Positions 1 through 7,007 of a DNA stretch of 64,000 nt are shown here, in pieces. The DNA comes from a virus. The position numbers and the translations under genes are program-made. Positions within the stretch are counted from its first letter, which is position 1. Every line of letters starts with the position of its first letter. The stretch lies in IMG/VR virus record IMGVR_UViG_3300046694_000291, positions 20,107-84,106 of that record, one strand, 5' to 3'. A model generated the notes under the pieces. The model ran no database searches and had not been told where the DNA came from. It saw only the letters and a program-made list of their open reading frames with translations.

Positions 1-287
1 ACCGTGACCGTCTCGTCGTCCCCGGCACCGGCGCCGGTCTGGTTGTCCCCGGAGTGGATGATCGCACCCGTCTGGAGGGGGTCCAGGGAGTCGAGACCGG
101 CGAGCCGCTTCGGGTCCCCGGCCACCTTGAGAATGGCGATCAGGTCCAGGTCGGTGCCCCGCTTGCGCTTGAGGAAGCCCATCGCGCCCCCGGACGCACC
201 GCTCGTCGGGTCCCAGGAGACCCCCACGGCCATGTGCGTCATGCCCTCCAGGTCGGCCGGGCCGTCTTCCTTCTTGAGCTGGATCAT
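1..287 (-). CDS. TerD-family protein, C-terminus cut off by the window edge
   Basis: Reading leftward from an ATG at 287, 95 codons are visible before the window ends, so this is an N-terminal part only. The frame begins MIQLKK and contains a GDNQTGAGAGDDE segment, which matches the acidic calcium-binding GDNLTGxGxGDDE signature of TerD/TerZ stress proteins. An AAGGGAA purine run precedes the start, and the ATG overlaps the stop of the upstream gene (284-589) as ATGA. TerD-like genes are frequent in large actinophages, where their role is not established. Telluride resistance itself should not be assumed. Confidence 0.8.
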   Translation of the reverse strand, partial: MIQLKKEDGPADLEGMTHMAVGVSWDPTSGASGGAMGFLKRKRGTDLDLIAILKVAGDPKRLAGLDSLDPLQTGAIIHSGDNQTGAGAGDDETVT

Positions 288-589
288 TCCGTGTTCCCTT
301 CGCTGAGCGATCCCATCACGTACACCGAGCACAGCTTGTCGAGCCGTGCCTCCTCGGCGGCCGTCAGACCTCCGAGGTCGTTCTTGAGGAGCAGCGCGCG
401 CAGCTCGGCCCGGCGGCGGACCGTCCGGGATCCGAGCTGCGCTTCGAAGTCGATGCCCCGGCCCGGCTGGCACTCGGGGCAGGGGCAGGCACGGGGGTGG
501 ACGAGCTGCTCCCTCCGGACCGTGCAGCCGGGGCAGGCGCACTGCGGCCAGGGCACCTCCACCGGAGCGGGAGACGGCAGCTCAGGCAT
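284..589 (-). CDS. small cysteine-rich protein, unknown function
   Basis: The 101-codon frame starts at ATG 589 (MPELPS). The frame is open further upstream, but that extension looks like shadow of the neighbouring gene. The N-terminal half has two cysteine clusters (CACPGC near residues 18-22 and CPCPEC near 35-40), which could form one zinc-binding knuckle. The C-terminal half is charged and probably helical (about residues 55-85). The stop overlaps the TerD start as ATGA and the start overlaps the end of the preceding gene, so it is part of a translationally coupled minus-strand operon. I do not recognise a family. Confidence 0.6.
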   Translation of the reverse strand: MPELPSPAPVEVPWPQCACPGCTVRREQLVHPRACPCPECQPGRGIDFEAQLGSRTVRRRAELRALLLKNDLGGLTAAEEARLDKLCSVYVMGSLSEGNTE

Positions 590-941
590 CGCTGGCCCTC
601 TTCTGTCCGGGGTGCAGGGGTACGACACCCGGGTGTCCTGCCAGGGCACAGACCTGGCGCATCTCAGGCGGGTCCCCAGGCTTGCACGTGCACTGCCCCC
701 GGCCGTAGTTCGGGTCGAGGCCGACGCGCAGATTCTCCTTGCGACGCCACTGGTCCCGGCCCGCTTCCGAGCGGCAGTTCCAGCACCAGTGGCGGCCCAG
801 CTTGTCCGGCGCGTTCCAGCCCCGGCGCCGGGCCTCCTTCTCCATCTCGGCCTTGGTCGGGGCACGGTCGCCACGTTCCGTGGCCCAGAGGATGGAAGCC
901 CCGCACAGGGCGTTGCACTGAACGCCGTGGACCTGGCTCAT
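582..941 (-). CDS. zinc-finger-like protein, unknown function
   Basis: 119 residues from ATG 941. The longer frame opens at 974, but 941 forms an ATGA overlap with the upstream gene, which is the rule in this operon. Cys and His residues are spread over the protein (C9 and C13 near the N-terminus, CWNC near residue 52, CTC near residue 84, and a later C), suggesting an HNH-like or zinc-ribbon fold. HWCWNCRSE followed by a basic stretch recalls HNH recognition segments, but the full HNH motif is not convincing. Function unknown. Confidence 0.6.
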   Translation of the reverse strand: MSQVHGVQCNALCGASILWATERGDRAPTKAEMEKEARRRGWNAPDKLGRHWCWNCRSEAGRDQWRRKENLRVGLDPNYGRGQCTCKPGDPPEMRQVCALAGHPGVVPLHPGQKRASDA

Positions 942-1066
942 GCCCCACCCCCGGGCAGCCGGGCGATGATGCACATCGCGATCACCCCGATGACCACCCA
1001 GCCGAACGGGCTGATGTGGAACAGGACCACCCTCTGGCGCGTGTGCCGCGCCCTGCGGCGCCCCAT
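938..1066 (-). CDS. 42-residue single-span membrane peptide
   Basis: ATG 1066 opens a 42-codon frame: a very basic N-terminus (MGRRRARHTRQR) followed by one hydrophobic stretch (about residues 13-35, rich in V/I/G/F). The charge distribution predicts one inner-membrane helix with the N-terminus inside. Both ends overlap neighbours by a few bases (stop TGA at 938-940 in an ATGA with the next gene). No family recognised. Small one-span proteins of this type are common in phage early operons. Confidence 0.55.
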   Translation of the reverse strand: MGRRRARHTRQRVVLFHISPFGWVVIGVIAMCIIARLPGGGA

Positions 1067-1530
1067 CACGTCACCGGCGAGTTGATGTAGGCGTCCCGGA
1101 CCTCTCGGTCGTGGGACGTGGCGGCGGCCAGCGCGCGCCGGGCAGGCATCGGGAGCACGGTCTGCCGGGTGCGCCGGTCGACCACGGTCAGGGACTCCAC
1201 CAGCTCGAACGGGGTCTCCACGAACGAGACCTGGATGAAGTCCCGCTCGCCGGGAACGTCCGAGGCGCCGCAGTTGACCACGTACAGCTTCCGGTCCTCG
1301 GCCCTGAAGAGCCGGACCTCCGTCCAGCGGCAGGTGGAGCAGTGGACCTTCTGCGGTGCCCACCCGGTGTCCGGGTGGCCCTTGTGCTCGGGCCGGTAGC
1401 TGGAGCCCATGCCGAGGAACGCGCCCGTGATCGTGTGCACGGTCCCGTCCCGGTCGGGGAAGACCCAGCGGGCGACGTCGCCGTGCTCGTCGGCCTCGGG
1501 CAGTTCGTTGCGGGTGTCGGGACTGGGCAT
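1066..1530 (-). CDS. unknown protein with a CxxC motif
   Basis: 154 residues from ATG 1530, which follows the leader GACCGAGGAGTCACGATC found in front of other genes here. An in-frame ATG at 1596 overlaps the stop of the upstream ParB-like gene (ATGA) and would add 22 residues, but the better ribosome-binding site favours 1530. The protein has a CSTC motif near residue 64 and a second cysteine near 87, and is otherwise a mixed alpha/beta sequence of normal composition. No recognised family. Confidence 0.6.
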   Translation of the reverse strand: MPSPDTRNELPEADEHGDVARWVFPDRDGTVHTITGAFLGMGSSYRPEHKGHPDTGWAPQKVHCSTCRWTEVRLFRAEDRKLYVVNCGASDVPGERDFIQVSFVETPFELVESLTVVDRRTRQTVLPMPARRALAAATSHDREVRDAYINSPVT

Positions 1531-1592
1531 GATCGTGACTCCTCGGTCCGTGGTCTCGTGATCCCTCGCAGGGATGGTACCCAGCGGGGTGC

Positions 1593-2441
1593 TCATGACC
1601 GGGGTCCCTGGGCCTGGAGCTTGTAGCGGTCCGACTTGCGGCCGAGGTTGTAGAGGCGCAGCGCGTACCGGTACGCGGCCTCGGTGCGGTGGATGGTGTC
1701 CGAGCCGTACAGCGCCAGCACACCGCCCTTGAACGTCTGCGGGGTGTCCAGACCGGCCAGCTTGCGGGCGAAGCCCACCGTGTCCACGGCCGCGCCGTGA
1801 CGCTGGTAGAGCAGGCCGATGCCGTCGATGGCCTCGGCGGAGGCGACGTTGCGGCGGTGGCCCCACGCCCGCACCAGCAGATCGAACGCCCGGTTGAGGG
1901 AGTCGGGGCCGTCGGGCAGGCTCATGATCCGGCGGGCCGAGGCGACCGCCGTGAACCGGTGGGTCGGCCGAGCACCCCGGCCGATCTCGAAACCGTGCTG
2001 CTTGACCATGCGGTCCAGGTCCAGCGCCCAGGGCTCCCTGGCGACGATGGCCAGGCGGAACTTGTCGATGGTGCGGACGGCCGCGCGGTCGTTGTGGCTC
2101 AGGAAGGTCTCCGCCTCCTGCTGGCGGGTCAGGCCGTAGTAGACCTGGCAGATGACGGGCAGGGTGGTCTCGTCCGTCCCGGTGAACCGGCGGATCGCGG
2201 CCAGGCGGGTCTGCCCGTCCAGCGTCACGTACCGGTAGCCGCTGGCGCCGGTCTCGGGGTCGAGGGTCCGGCGGGCCGAGACGGTGAAGATGCCCAGGGC
2301 GGACTCGTCGAAGTTGTCGGCCAGCCTGCGGACACGGTTCTCGTTCAGCATGCGCTGCACGTCCGGGTCCACGTCCAGCTCGTTGGCCGGGATGGTCCGC
2401 ACCTCGAACCGGCGTCCGGACACCTCTCCAGGAATGCTCAT
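1593..2441 (-). CDS. ParB-like nuclease-domain protein (DUF6551-like)
   Basis: 282 residues. The N-terminal about 110 residues look like a ParB/sulfiredoxin-type domain: a strand-helix start (IPANELDVDPDVQRMLNENRV), then LADNFDE, a valine-rich strand, and YVTLDGQTRLAAIRRF, which corresponds to the family's (I/V)xDGxxRxxA signature. The rest is helical. Such proteins in actinophages are usually labelled ParB-like nuclease or DUF6551; biochemical activity is unproven. The leader GACCAAAGGATCACAGACC precedes the ATG. It is the first gene of the leftward operon and is divergent from the RuvC-like gene. A second, different ParB-like protein lies at 17923. Confidence 0.75.
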   Translation of the reverse strand: MSIPGEVSGRRFEVRTIPANELDVDPDVQRMLNENRVRRLADNFDESALGIFTVSARRTLDPETGASGYRYVTLDGQTRLAAIRRFTGTDETTLPVICQVYYGLTRQQEAETFLSHNDRAAVRTIDKFRLAIVAREPWALDLDRMVKQHGFEIGRGARPTHRFTAVASARRIMSLPDGPDSLNRAFDLLVRAWGHRRNVASAEAIDGIGLLYQRHGAAVDTVGFARKLAGLDTPQTFKGGVLALYGSDTIHRTEAAYRYALRLYNLGRKSDRYKLQAQGPRS

Positions 2442-2516
2442 GGTCTGTGATCCTTTGGTCTGTGGTCCCCGTCGGCCGGGGCCGTGGGTAGTACGTCACA
2501 GAGGAGGGTACCTACC

Positions 2517-2527
2517 TTTAAGTAAAT
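2517..2527 (+). promoter_or_regulatory. TTTAAGTAAAT motif in the divergent ParB/RuvC intergenic region
   Basis: An A/T-rich TTTAAGTAAAT site stands out in GC-rich DNA, 30 nt upstream of the RuvC-like start. Near-identical sites occur at 17149 and 24783, and on the other strand at 63611. Position and recurrence suggest a -10-type element or an operator for a phage regulator. Confidence 0.4.
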
Positions 2528-2556
2528 CGAAACATCCCGAGCGAGAGGACCACGGA

Positions 2557-3156
2557 ATGAAGATCATGGGAGTCGACCCGAGCATCACCCGGACCGGCAT
2601 CGGCCTGCCGGACCAGACGACGTTCACCGTCTCGTCCCCGAAGCAGGTCACCGGCGACGACCGGCTGGAGTACTACGCCGACCACATCGGGCTCGCGGCC
2701 CGGACCTGCGGCGCGGACCTGGTGGTGATGGAGGACGCGCCGACGGCCCTCCAGGGCAACGCGGGCCGGGTGCTGCTGCACCTCCAGGGCGTCCTCCGGC
2801 TGGAGCTGAAGCGCCAGCACATCCCGTACATGATCCTGAGCCCGAGCACGCTCAAGAAGTTCGCCACCGGCAACGGCTCGGCCGACAAGACGGCGATGGC
2901 GATCGCCGCGATCAAGCGCCTTGGCCGCGAGTACGCCACGAACGACGAGTGCGACGCCGACTGGCTGCGGATCGCGGGCCGGTTCGCATACGGCTACGGG
3001 GAGCCGGTGCCGATCTGGTCGACCAGCTACGTCACCCTGCCCCAGGTGAACCTGGAAGCCCTGCGCTGGGCGGGCACCGGCAAGAAGAGGCACGAGATCG
3101 TGTGGCCGGAGATCGGCGGCCACACGCCGTGGCCCTTGGTGACGCTCAGGGCCTGA
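2557..3156 (+). CDS. ruvC: RuvC-like Holliday junction resolvase
   Basis: 199 residues from ATG 2557, preceded by GAGAGGACC. It has the RNase H-fold resolvase pattern: GVDPSITRTG at the N-terminus (catalytic Asp7), VVMEDAP (Glu59), a GNGSADK segment near residue 105, and CDADWLRIAG with the final acidic pair (Asp133/Asp135). It would cut four-way junctions arising in recombination-dependent replication or before packaging. It is the only plus-strand gene in the first 10 kb and is divergently transcribed from the ParB-like gene. A strong hairpin (3161-3199) follows immediately. An in-frame ATG at 2566 is a possible later start. Confidence 0.85.
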   Translation: MKIMGVDPSITRTGIGLPDQTTFTVSSPKQVTGDDRLEYYADHIGLAARTCGADLVVMEDAPTALQGNAGRVLLHLQGVLRLELKRQHIPYMILSPSTLKKFATGNGSADKTAMAIAAIKRLGREYATNDECDADWLRIAGRFAYGYGEPVPIWSTSYVTLPQVNLEALRWAGTGKKRHEIVWPEIGGHTPWPLVTLRA

Positions 3157-3160
3157 ACAG

Positions 3161-3199
3161 CCGAGAGCCCGGCCTCCCCCTAAGGAGCCGGGCTCTCGG
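3161..3199. terminator. bidirectional terminator between convergent genes
   Basis: A perfect 13-bp inverted repeat (arms 3161-3173 and 3187-3199, CCGAGAGCCCGGC) with a 13-nt loop lies between the convergent RuvC-like gene and the minus-strand gene ending at 3211, so it can serve both strands. Confidence 0.75.
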
Positions 3200-3210
3200 T
3201 GCCTGGTGGA

Positions 3211-3654
3211 TCAGGCCTTGGCGAACGGGTCGGCGGGCTCCGCCTTCTTCCCTGCGAGGTAGTCGCGCGCAAGCTGCGCCTGCTCCGCGTTCGGCTCGGC
3301 CAGGACCCACGGGGCCGACTGGCCCGGCTTCTTCTGGGCCTCGTCCTGGATCAGGACCCCGAGGATCATCTTCGGGTGCCCGGTGGCCTCGTCCACGCCG
3401 TGCTTCTCGTTGAAGAGCGCCTGGCGCTTCATGGCCGAGATGAGAACGCGCTGGAAGACCATCGTGTCCTCGACCTCCTCGACGCCGTCAGGACCGTCCA
3501 GGACGACGAAGTCGACGCGTACCGCGTCCGTCTCGCCGTGGACCGTCTTCTGGGCCTGGACGTACTCCGTGGGGGTGACCAGCAGGAGCTGGTCGGCGTA
3601 CTCGGTGATGCCCGCGCCCCCGGCGGAGCCGGACTTGAACGGGTCGTTGCCCAT
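3211..3654 (-). CDS. unknown early protein, possibly ssDNA-binding
   Basis: 147 residues from ATG 3654, with AAAGAGGAA upstream. The sequence is beta-rich in its first 100 residues (LLLVTPTEYVQAQKTV, VRVDFVVLDG, MILGVLIQ) and ends in an acidic/proline tail (ADPFAKA). The N-terminus also carries a DPF. This size, beta-rich core, terminal aromatic tail and location between a resolvase and a RecB/Cas4-type nuclease would suit a single-strand DNA-binding protein, but I see no family signature, so the function stays unassigned. Confidence 0.6.
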   Translation of the reverse strand: MGNDPFKSGSAGGAGITEYADQLLLVTPTEYVQAQKTVHGETDAVRVDFVVLDGPDGVEEVEDTMVFQRVLISAMKRQALFNEKHGVDEATGHPKMILGVLIQDEAQKKPGQSAPWVLAEPNAEQAQLARDYLAGKKAEPADPFAKA

Positions 3655-3791
3655 GAGCTTCCTCTTTCACTTGATCTTTGCTGGATGGTGAGGTGGAGGG
3701 CTGGACCAGGCGTACATCCGCCTGCCCTCACCGAGGTGGTTTGACCCGCCTGGCCCTCCTGTTGTGCACACCCTCAGCCTACCTGTCCCGG

Positions 3792-3805
3792 GGTTTGATT
3801 AAACC
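3792..3805. promoter_or_regulatory. palindromic GGTTTGATTAAACC site
   Basis: A symmetrical A/T-rich site (arms GGTTT and AAACC around GATT) in the 166-nt gap between the minus-strand genes at 3211 and 3821. It resembles the TTTARRTAAAT sites elsewhere in the window. It is about 140 nt upstream of the start at 3654, so an operator is more likely than a core promoter. Confidence 0.3.
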
Positions 3806-3820
3806 GGGTTCCGGTCCAGG

Positions 3821-5026
3821 TCAGGCACCTTTTTCCACCAGGCTGGCCAGCCTGGACTGCATGATCTGGACCAGCTTGTCGACCTCGGCCTTGGGGGTGC
3901 GGGCCGCGACCGCCTCCTTCCACACGGCCGAGGCCGCCTGCTGGGTGGTGACGATGCGTGCCTTGTCCTCCAGGGTCACCGGCCGGGACGCGACCACAGT
4001 CGAGACACGGGAGGCGGGCTCCTCCCCGTCATGGTCCCCGCCGACCGGCGCCCGGCGCACGACCTGAGCCGCGCTCTCCTCCACGTCCGCCACGCTCAGC
4101 GGGGTGGCCAGGCCACCGAGCTTGCGGGTGGCGCGGACCTGGCCGCACAGCACCGCCGCCGCCCACCCGGCGTCCAGGTCGATGGCATACAGGGTGGCGA
4201 GGTCGTCCTCGGGCTTGCGGTCGACCGGCAGGTGCGGCACGAGCGCGACGTCCGTACGCACCTTGAGCAGGACGTCCGGGTTGTCGGGCAGGGTCGGCTT
4301 GCCCCAGGTGCCGGTCTCCCAGCTCCACACACCCGAGGTGTTGAGGCCCTGGGCGTAGATGGCGAGCTGGATGCAGATCTCCACCCAGCCGTAGCTCAGG
4401 TCCGCGCCCGTCTTGACGTCGCCGATCACGTACTCACCGGCGTACAGGGTGACGGTCCGCTTGTTGAGCGTGAAGGTGATGTCCCGCGTCACCCGGTAGC
4501 AGCGGTCCGAGGTGCCCGCGATCTCGTACTGGACGACGCCGGTGGTGAACTCGATCAGTCCCGGGACGGGCTCCAGCCCGAAGTCGCGCAGCAGCAGCTC
4601 GTACGCGTCCACGGTCGGCCGCAGCTTGTCCGGGATGACCTTGGCCTTGACCGGCTGGCCGACCAGGGCCTTGTCCCGGTCCTCGGTGAAGGCGTGGACG
4701 GCCGTGCCGAGGTTGGCCGCGACCTTGTTGCCCGCTGCCTTCTTCGCGTCCTCGACGAGGGTGTTGACCTTGTCCTTGTCCTCCTTGACGTCCAGGGTGG
4801 ACACGGCGGCCACGATGTCCGGCCGCAGGGCCGCGCCCTTGAGCGTCATCCGCTGCGCCCACTGGGACAGCGCGAACGTGTCCTGGATGGACTTGGCGTA
4901 GGTGGTGGCGCGGGTCCAGTTGACCGCCTTGCCGGTGACGGGGTGCAGGAGCTTGTACCGGCCGTAGCGGTCGTACTTGTCGGACTCGCTGGTGGCCTGC
5001 TTGGCGGTGCTGAAGGCGTCGGCCAC
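3821..5026 (-). CDS. PD-(D/E)XK nuclease of the RecB/Cas4 type
   Basis: 401 residues if initiated at GTG 5026, which directly follows the stop of the 90-codon gene (5028) and has GAAGAGGA upstream. Family landmarks: GTAVHAF (about residue 107, the motif I histidine), an acidic residue in LIEF (about 159), GTSDR (Asp174), IGDVKTG (Asp203-Lys205, the D/ExK active site) and QLAIYAQ (Q220, Y224, the QxxxY motif). It would act as a recombination exonuclease on DNA ends, beside the RuvC-like resolvase and the SF2 helicase. The frame is open upstream without a stop to 6634 (see that entry), so this start is inferred from context. Confidence 0.65.
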   Translation of the reverse strand: MADAFSTAKQATSESDKYDRYGRYKLLHPVTGKAVNWTRATTYAKSIQDTFALSQWAQRMTLKGAALRPDIVAAVSTLDVKEDKDKVNTLVEDAKKAAGNKVAANLGTAVHAFTEDRDKALVGQPVKAKVIPDKLRPTVDAYELLLRDFGLEPVPGLIEFTTGVVQYEIAGTSDRCYRVTRDITFTLNKRTVTLYAGEYVIGDVKTGADLSYGWVEICIQLAIYAQGLNTSGVWSWETGTWGKPTLPDNPDVLLKVRTDVALVPHLPVDRKPEDDLATLYAIDLDAGWAAAVLCGQVRATRKLGGLATPLSVADVEESAAQVVRRAPVGGDHDGEEPASRVSTVVASRPVTLEDKARIVTTQQAASAVWKEAVAARTPKAEVDKLVQIMQSRLASLVEKGA

Positions 5027-6634
5027 CTCAGTCCTCTTCCGCGCACTCGGAGTGGATGAAGCCGCCCTCGCCGTCGGCCCGGATGAGGTCGCCCTCTTGG
5101 ATCCGGCCTCCTTCGGCGCAGTCGTCGGCGTCGCAGTCGGAGTCGTAGGTGGCGTAGAACTCGGGGCCGAGCTGCGGTCCGGTGTCCCCGGAACCGAGAG
5201 CGAAGGGGTTGGGGACTGCTGCGGGCCGGGGCTGCTCGGCGAGGTGCCGCCGGTAGCGCGGTCCCGCCGGGGGCGCGGCGTTCCGTTCAGATCCGTGCAT
5301 GTGATCTCCTCACTCAGGTCGGTCAGCTCACCGGTACGGCCAGCATGGGCCCCGGCACTGACAACCATGACTTGGACGCAGAAGTCGGTGACGGCCTGCA
5401 CCCGGTAGACGAGCTGGTTGAGCGGCGGCCGGGCGGTGTGCCGGACGAAGAGCATGCCCTCAGCCAGGTTGCCGAGGCGGTCCTGGTAGCTGAGCTGAGG
5501 ACGGCAGAACTGAGCCGTCTCGTCTGGACCGTGAGCACGGCAACCCACTCCGACCGAACAGCCCCAGACGACGTGCTTCACCGAACCGTCCGGCTCGAAC
5601 CGGTCGGCCAGTGGGGTCACCTCGTGCCCGCAGTCCCAGCACTCCGGGTTGAGCGCGGCAGTGCGCTGGACGTCCTCGGGCATCTTCTCCAGGATGTCCG
5701 GCGGGCAGTGCCAGTCGACCGGGCCGGGCTCGGGCTCGTCGGCTCCGCAGATCATGCACACGCTGCCGCTGTGTCCATTGCCGTCGTCCCCGTAGGTGAA
5801 GCCACCGGGGTGGGTGCAGCAGCCCGGGAGACGGCAGTCTCCGGCCTCTCCGGGGTGGATCTCGGGGCCGAGGTCGGTCGTGAGGACGTGCGTGGGGTCG
5901 AACAGGGCCGCGTCGCTCTGGCTCCGCAGTTCGTCCCGGTCGGCGTCCCGCATCTCCATGGCAGCGGCGGCACTGGAGGCGAGACGGTACTCGCCTTCTG
6001 CCTTGGCCAGGTCGGTCAGGTCGGCCCGGTTCAGCATCCGGAGCCGGGACTCGGCCAGGCCGTCCCGGAGGGCCTGGTCATAGTCGGCGTCCTCCTCGTT
6101 CCGGATACGCTCGACCTCGGCGATGGCGATGTCGGCCTCGTGCCGGTGAGGGTCCGGCTGCCGGTCGTGCGGCAGGCCGACGTCCTCCACGCGTCGGGTG
6201 GCCGGGGTGCCGGAGGGCCAGTGCAGTCCACGGGCGTCGGCCTGCTCCGGGGTCAGCAGCGCGCGCATCCAGTCCTCCTCGGACCACTCCGCCGTGTCGG
6301 CCCGGTATCCGTCCGGCCCGACCGCGATCGGGAAGGCGCTGCCGCCTTCGGCACACGGCTCACCGTGCGGGGTGAGGTGGCTGCGGGCGCGGTGGTTCGA
6401 GGTGAGCTGGACCTGGTGACCGCAGCCGGTCGGTCCGCTCGGCACCCGGCACAGGAACCGGACGTCCCCGGCGAGCTGTGCCTTGGCGCCCTCCGGGGGC
6501 TGGCCGACGCCCCGGCACTTCCGACTGTCCGGGGACTCGTGGCACTCCGGGTCGGTAGCCAGGTGGTACCTGACGGTGCCATCGGCGTTGACGTTGTACT
6601 CGTTCTTGCAGCAAGGGCAGTTACCGCGTGCCAT
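3821..6634 (-). CDS. uninterrupted zinc-ribbon/nuclease reading frame (possible read-through fusion)
   Basis: From ATG 6634 (MARGNCPCC) the frame runs 937 codons to 3821 with no stop. Residues 1-446 look truly coding and carry several Cys clusters (CPCC near residue 6, CMIC and CWDC near 5.7-5.6 kb) and helical segments. The next about 90 codons turn into a Pro/Ser/Thr-rich sequence typical of a shadow frame, while another frame (5028-5300) codes convincingly there. The last 401 codons are the nuclease. At 5297-5299 the codon is TGC where a TGA would give the ATGA overlap normal in this genome. Either a stop was lost or the three parts are a genuine fusion. The function of the N-terminal part is unknown. 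Confidence 0.5.
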   Translation of the reverse strand: MARGNCPCCKNEYNVNADGTVRYHLATDPECHESPDSRKCRGVGQPPEGAKAQLAGDVRFLCRVPSGPTGCGHQVQLTSNHRARSHLTPHGEPCAEGGSAFPIAVGPDGYRADTAEWSEEDWMRALLTPEQADARGLHWPSGTPATRRVEDVGLPHDRQPDPHRHEADIAIAEVERIRNEEDADYDQALRDGLAESRLRMLNRADLTDLAKAEGEYRLASSAAAAMEMRDADRDELRSQSDAALFDPTHVLTTDLGPEIHPGEAGDCRLPGCCTHPGGFTYGDDGNGHSGSVCMICGADEPEPGPVDWHCPPDILEKMPEDVQRTAALNPECWDCGHEVTPLADRFEPDGSVKHVVWGCSVGVGCRAHGPDETAQFCRPQLSYQDRLGNLAEGMLFVRHTARPPLNQLVYRVQAVTDFCVQVMVVSAGAHAGRTGELTDLSEEITCTDLNGTPRPRRDRATGGTSPSSPGPQQSPTPSLSVPGTPDRSSAPSSTPPTTPTATPTTAPKEAGSKRATSSGPTARAASSTPSARKRTEVADAFSTAKQATSESDKYDRYGRYKLLHPVTGKAVNWTRATTYAKSIQDTFALSQWAQRMTLKGAALRPDIVAAVSTLDVKEDKDKVNTLVEDAKKAAGNKVAANLGTAVHAFTEDRDKALVGQPVKAKVIPDKLRPTVDAYELLLRDFGLEPVPGLIEFTTGVVQYEIAGTSDRCYRVTRDITFTLNKRTVTLYAGEYVIGDVKTGADLSYGWVEICIQLAIYAQGLNTSGVWSWETGTWGKPTLPDNPDVLLKVRTDVALVPHLPVDRKPEDDLATLYAIDLDAGWAAAVLCGQVRATRKLGGLATPLSVADVEESAAQVVRRAPVGGDHDGEEPASRVSTVVASRPVTLEDKARIVTTQQAASAVWKEAVAARTPKAEVDKLVQIMQSRLASLVEKGA
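5028..5300 (-). CDS. 90-residue zinc-binding protein, overlapping frame
   Basis: ATG 5300 is preceded by GAGGAGATCAC, a good ribosome-binding site. The first 40 residues are Pro/Arg-rich. The rest (FYATYDSDCDADDC, then GDLIRADGEG and FIHSEC) reads as a small treble-clef or zinc-ribbon domain with paired cysteines, of the kind that recognises a modified or terminal polypeptide or nucleic acid in many phage proteins. The codons show high GC3. The stop is 1 nt before the GTG of the nuclease. It lies entirely inside the long frame 3821-6634 in a different phase. Confidence 0.6.
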   Translation of the reverse strand: MHGSERNAAPPAGPRYRRHLAEQPRPAAVPNPFALGSGDTGPQLGPEFYATYDSDCDADDCAEGGRIQEGDLIRADGEGGFIHSECAEED

Positions 6635-6965
6635 CGTTCTTCGTCCTGTCCTCGAAGGGGTTCTCGGGCTCGGGCACCGGAGCACCGCACCGGCGGCACG
6701 TGTCCCGGGGCTCGTCCCAGATGCTCTTGAAGGTGTGCCCCTCGGTCCAGCACTCCTTCAGCTCCCTGAGCGCCTGCTGGGCCACCTGCCGCCCGGCCTG
6801 GTACGCACGGGCGTCCAGCTCCGGGGTCTCGTAGTCGTCCAGGTCGTGCGCCGCGAGGTCCAGCGCCCCGAGGGCCTGGGCGATCTCCTCGCGCACGATG
6901 GCCCGGATGCGGACCGCCTCGGCCTCCTGTGCCAGAGCCTGCACGTTGTCGTCGTTCAGCCTCAT
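6621..6965 (-). CDS. helical protein with C-terminal zinc ribbon half
   Basis: 114 residues from ATG 6965, preceded by the typical leader GACCAAGGAAGAAGGAAC. The N-terminal 75 residues are charged and helical (ALAQEAEAVRIRAIVREEIAQAL). The C-terminal part has CRRCG near residue 90 and an acidic NPFED tail. Its last codons overlap the start of the 3821-6634 frame by 14 nt. No recognised family; a small accessory protein of the early operon. Confidence 0.65.
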   Translation of the reverse strand: MRLNDDNVQALAQEAEAVRIRAIVREEIAQALGALDLAAHDLDDYETPELDARAYQAGRQVAQQALRELKECWTEGHTFKSIWDEPRDTCRRCGAPVPEPENPFEDRTKNDGTR

Positions 6966-7007
6966 GTTCCTTCTTCCTTGGTCCAGTTGAGTGAGGACCT
7001 ACCCTGG

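Noticed and set aside
3690-3760. A fourth copy of the conserved intergenic element
   Set aside because: Only a short GACCAGGCGTACATCCG-like match exists; the hairpin arms and the 13-mer are absent.
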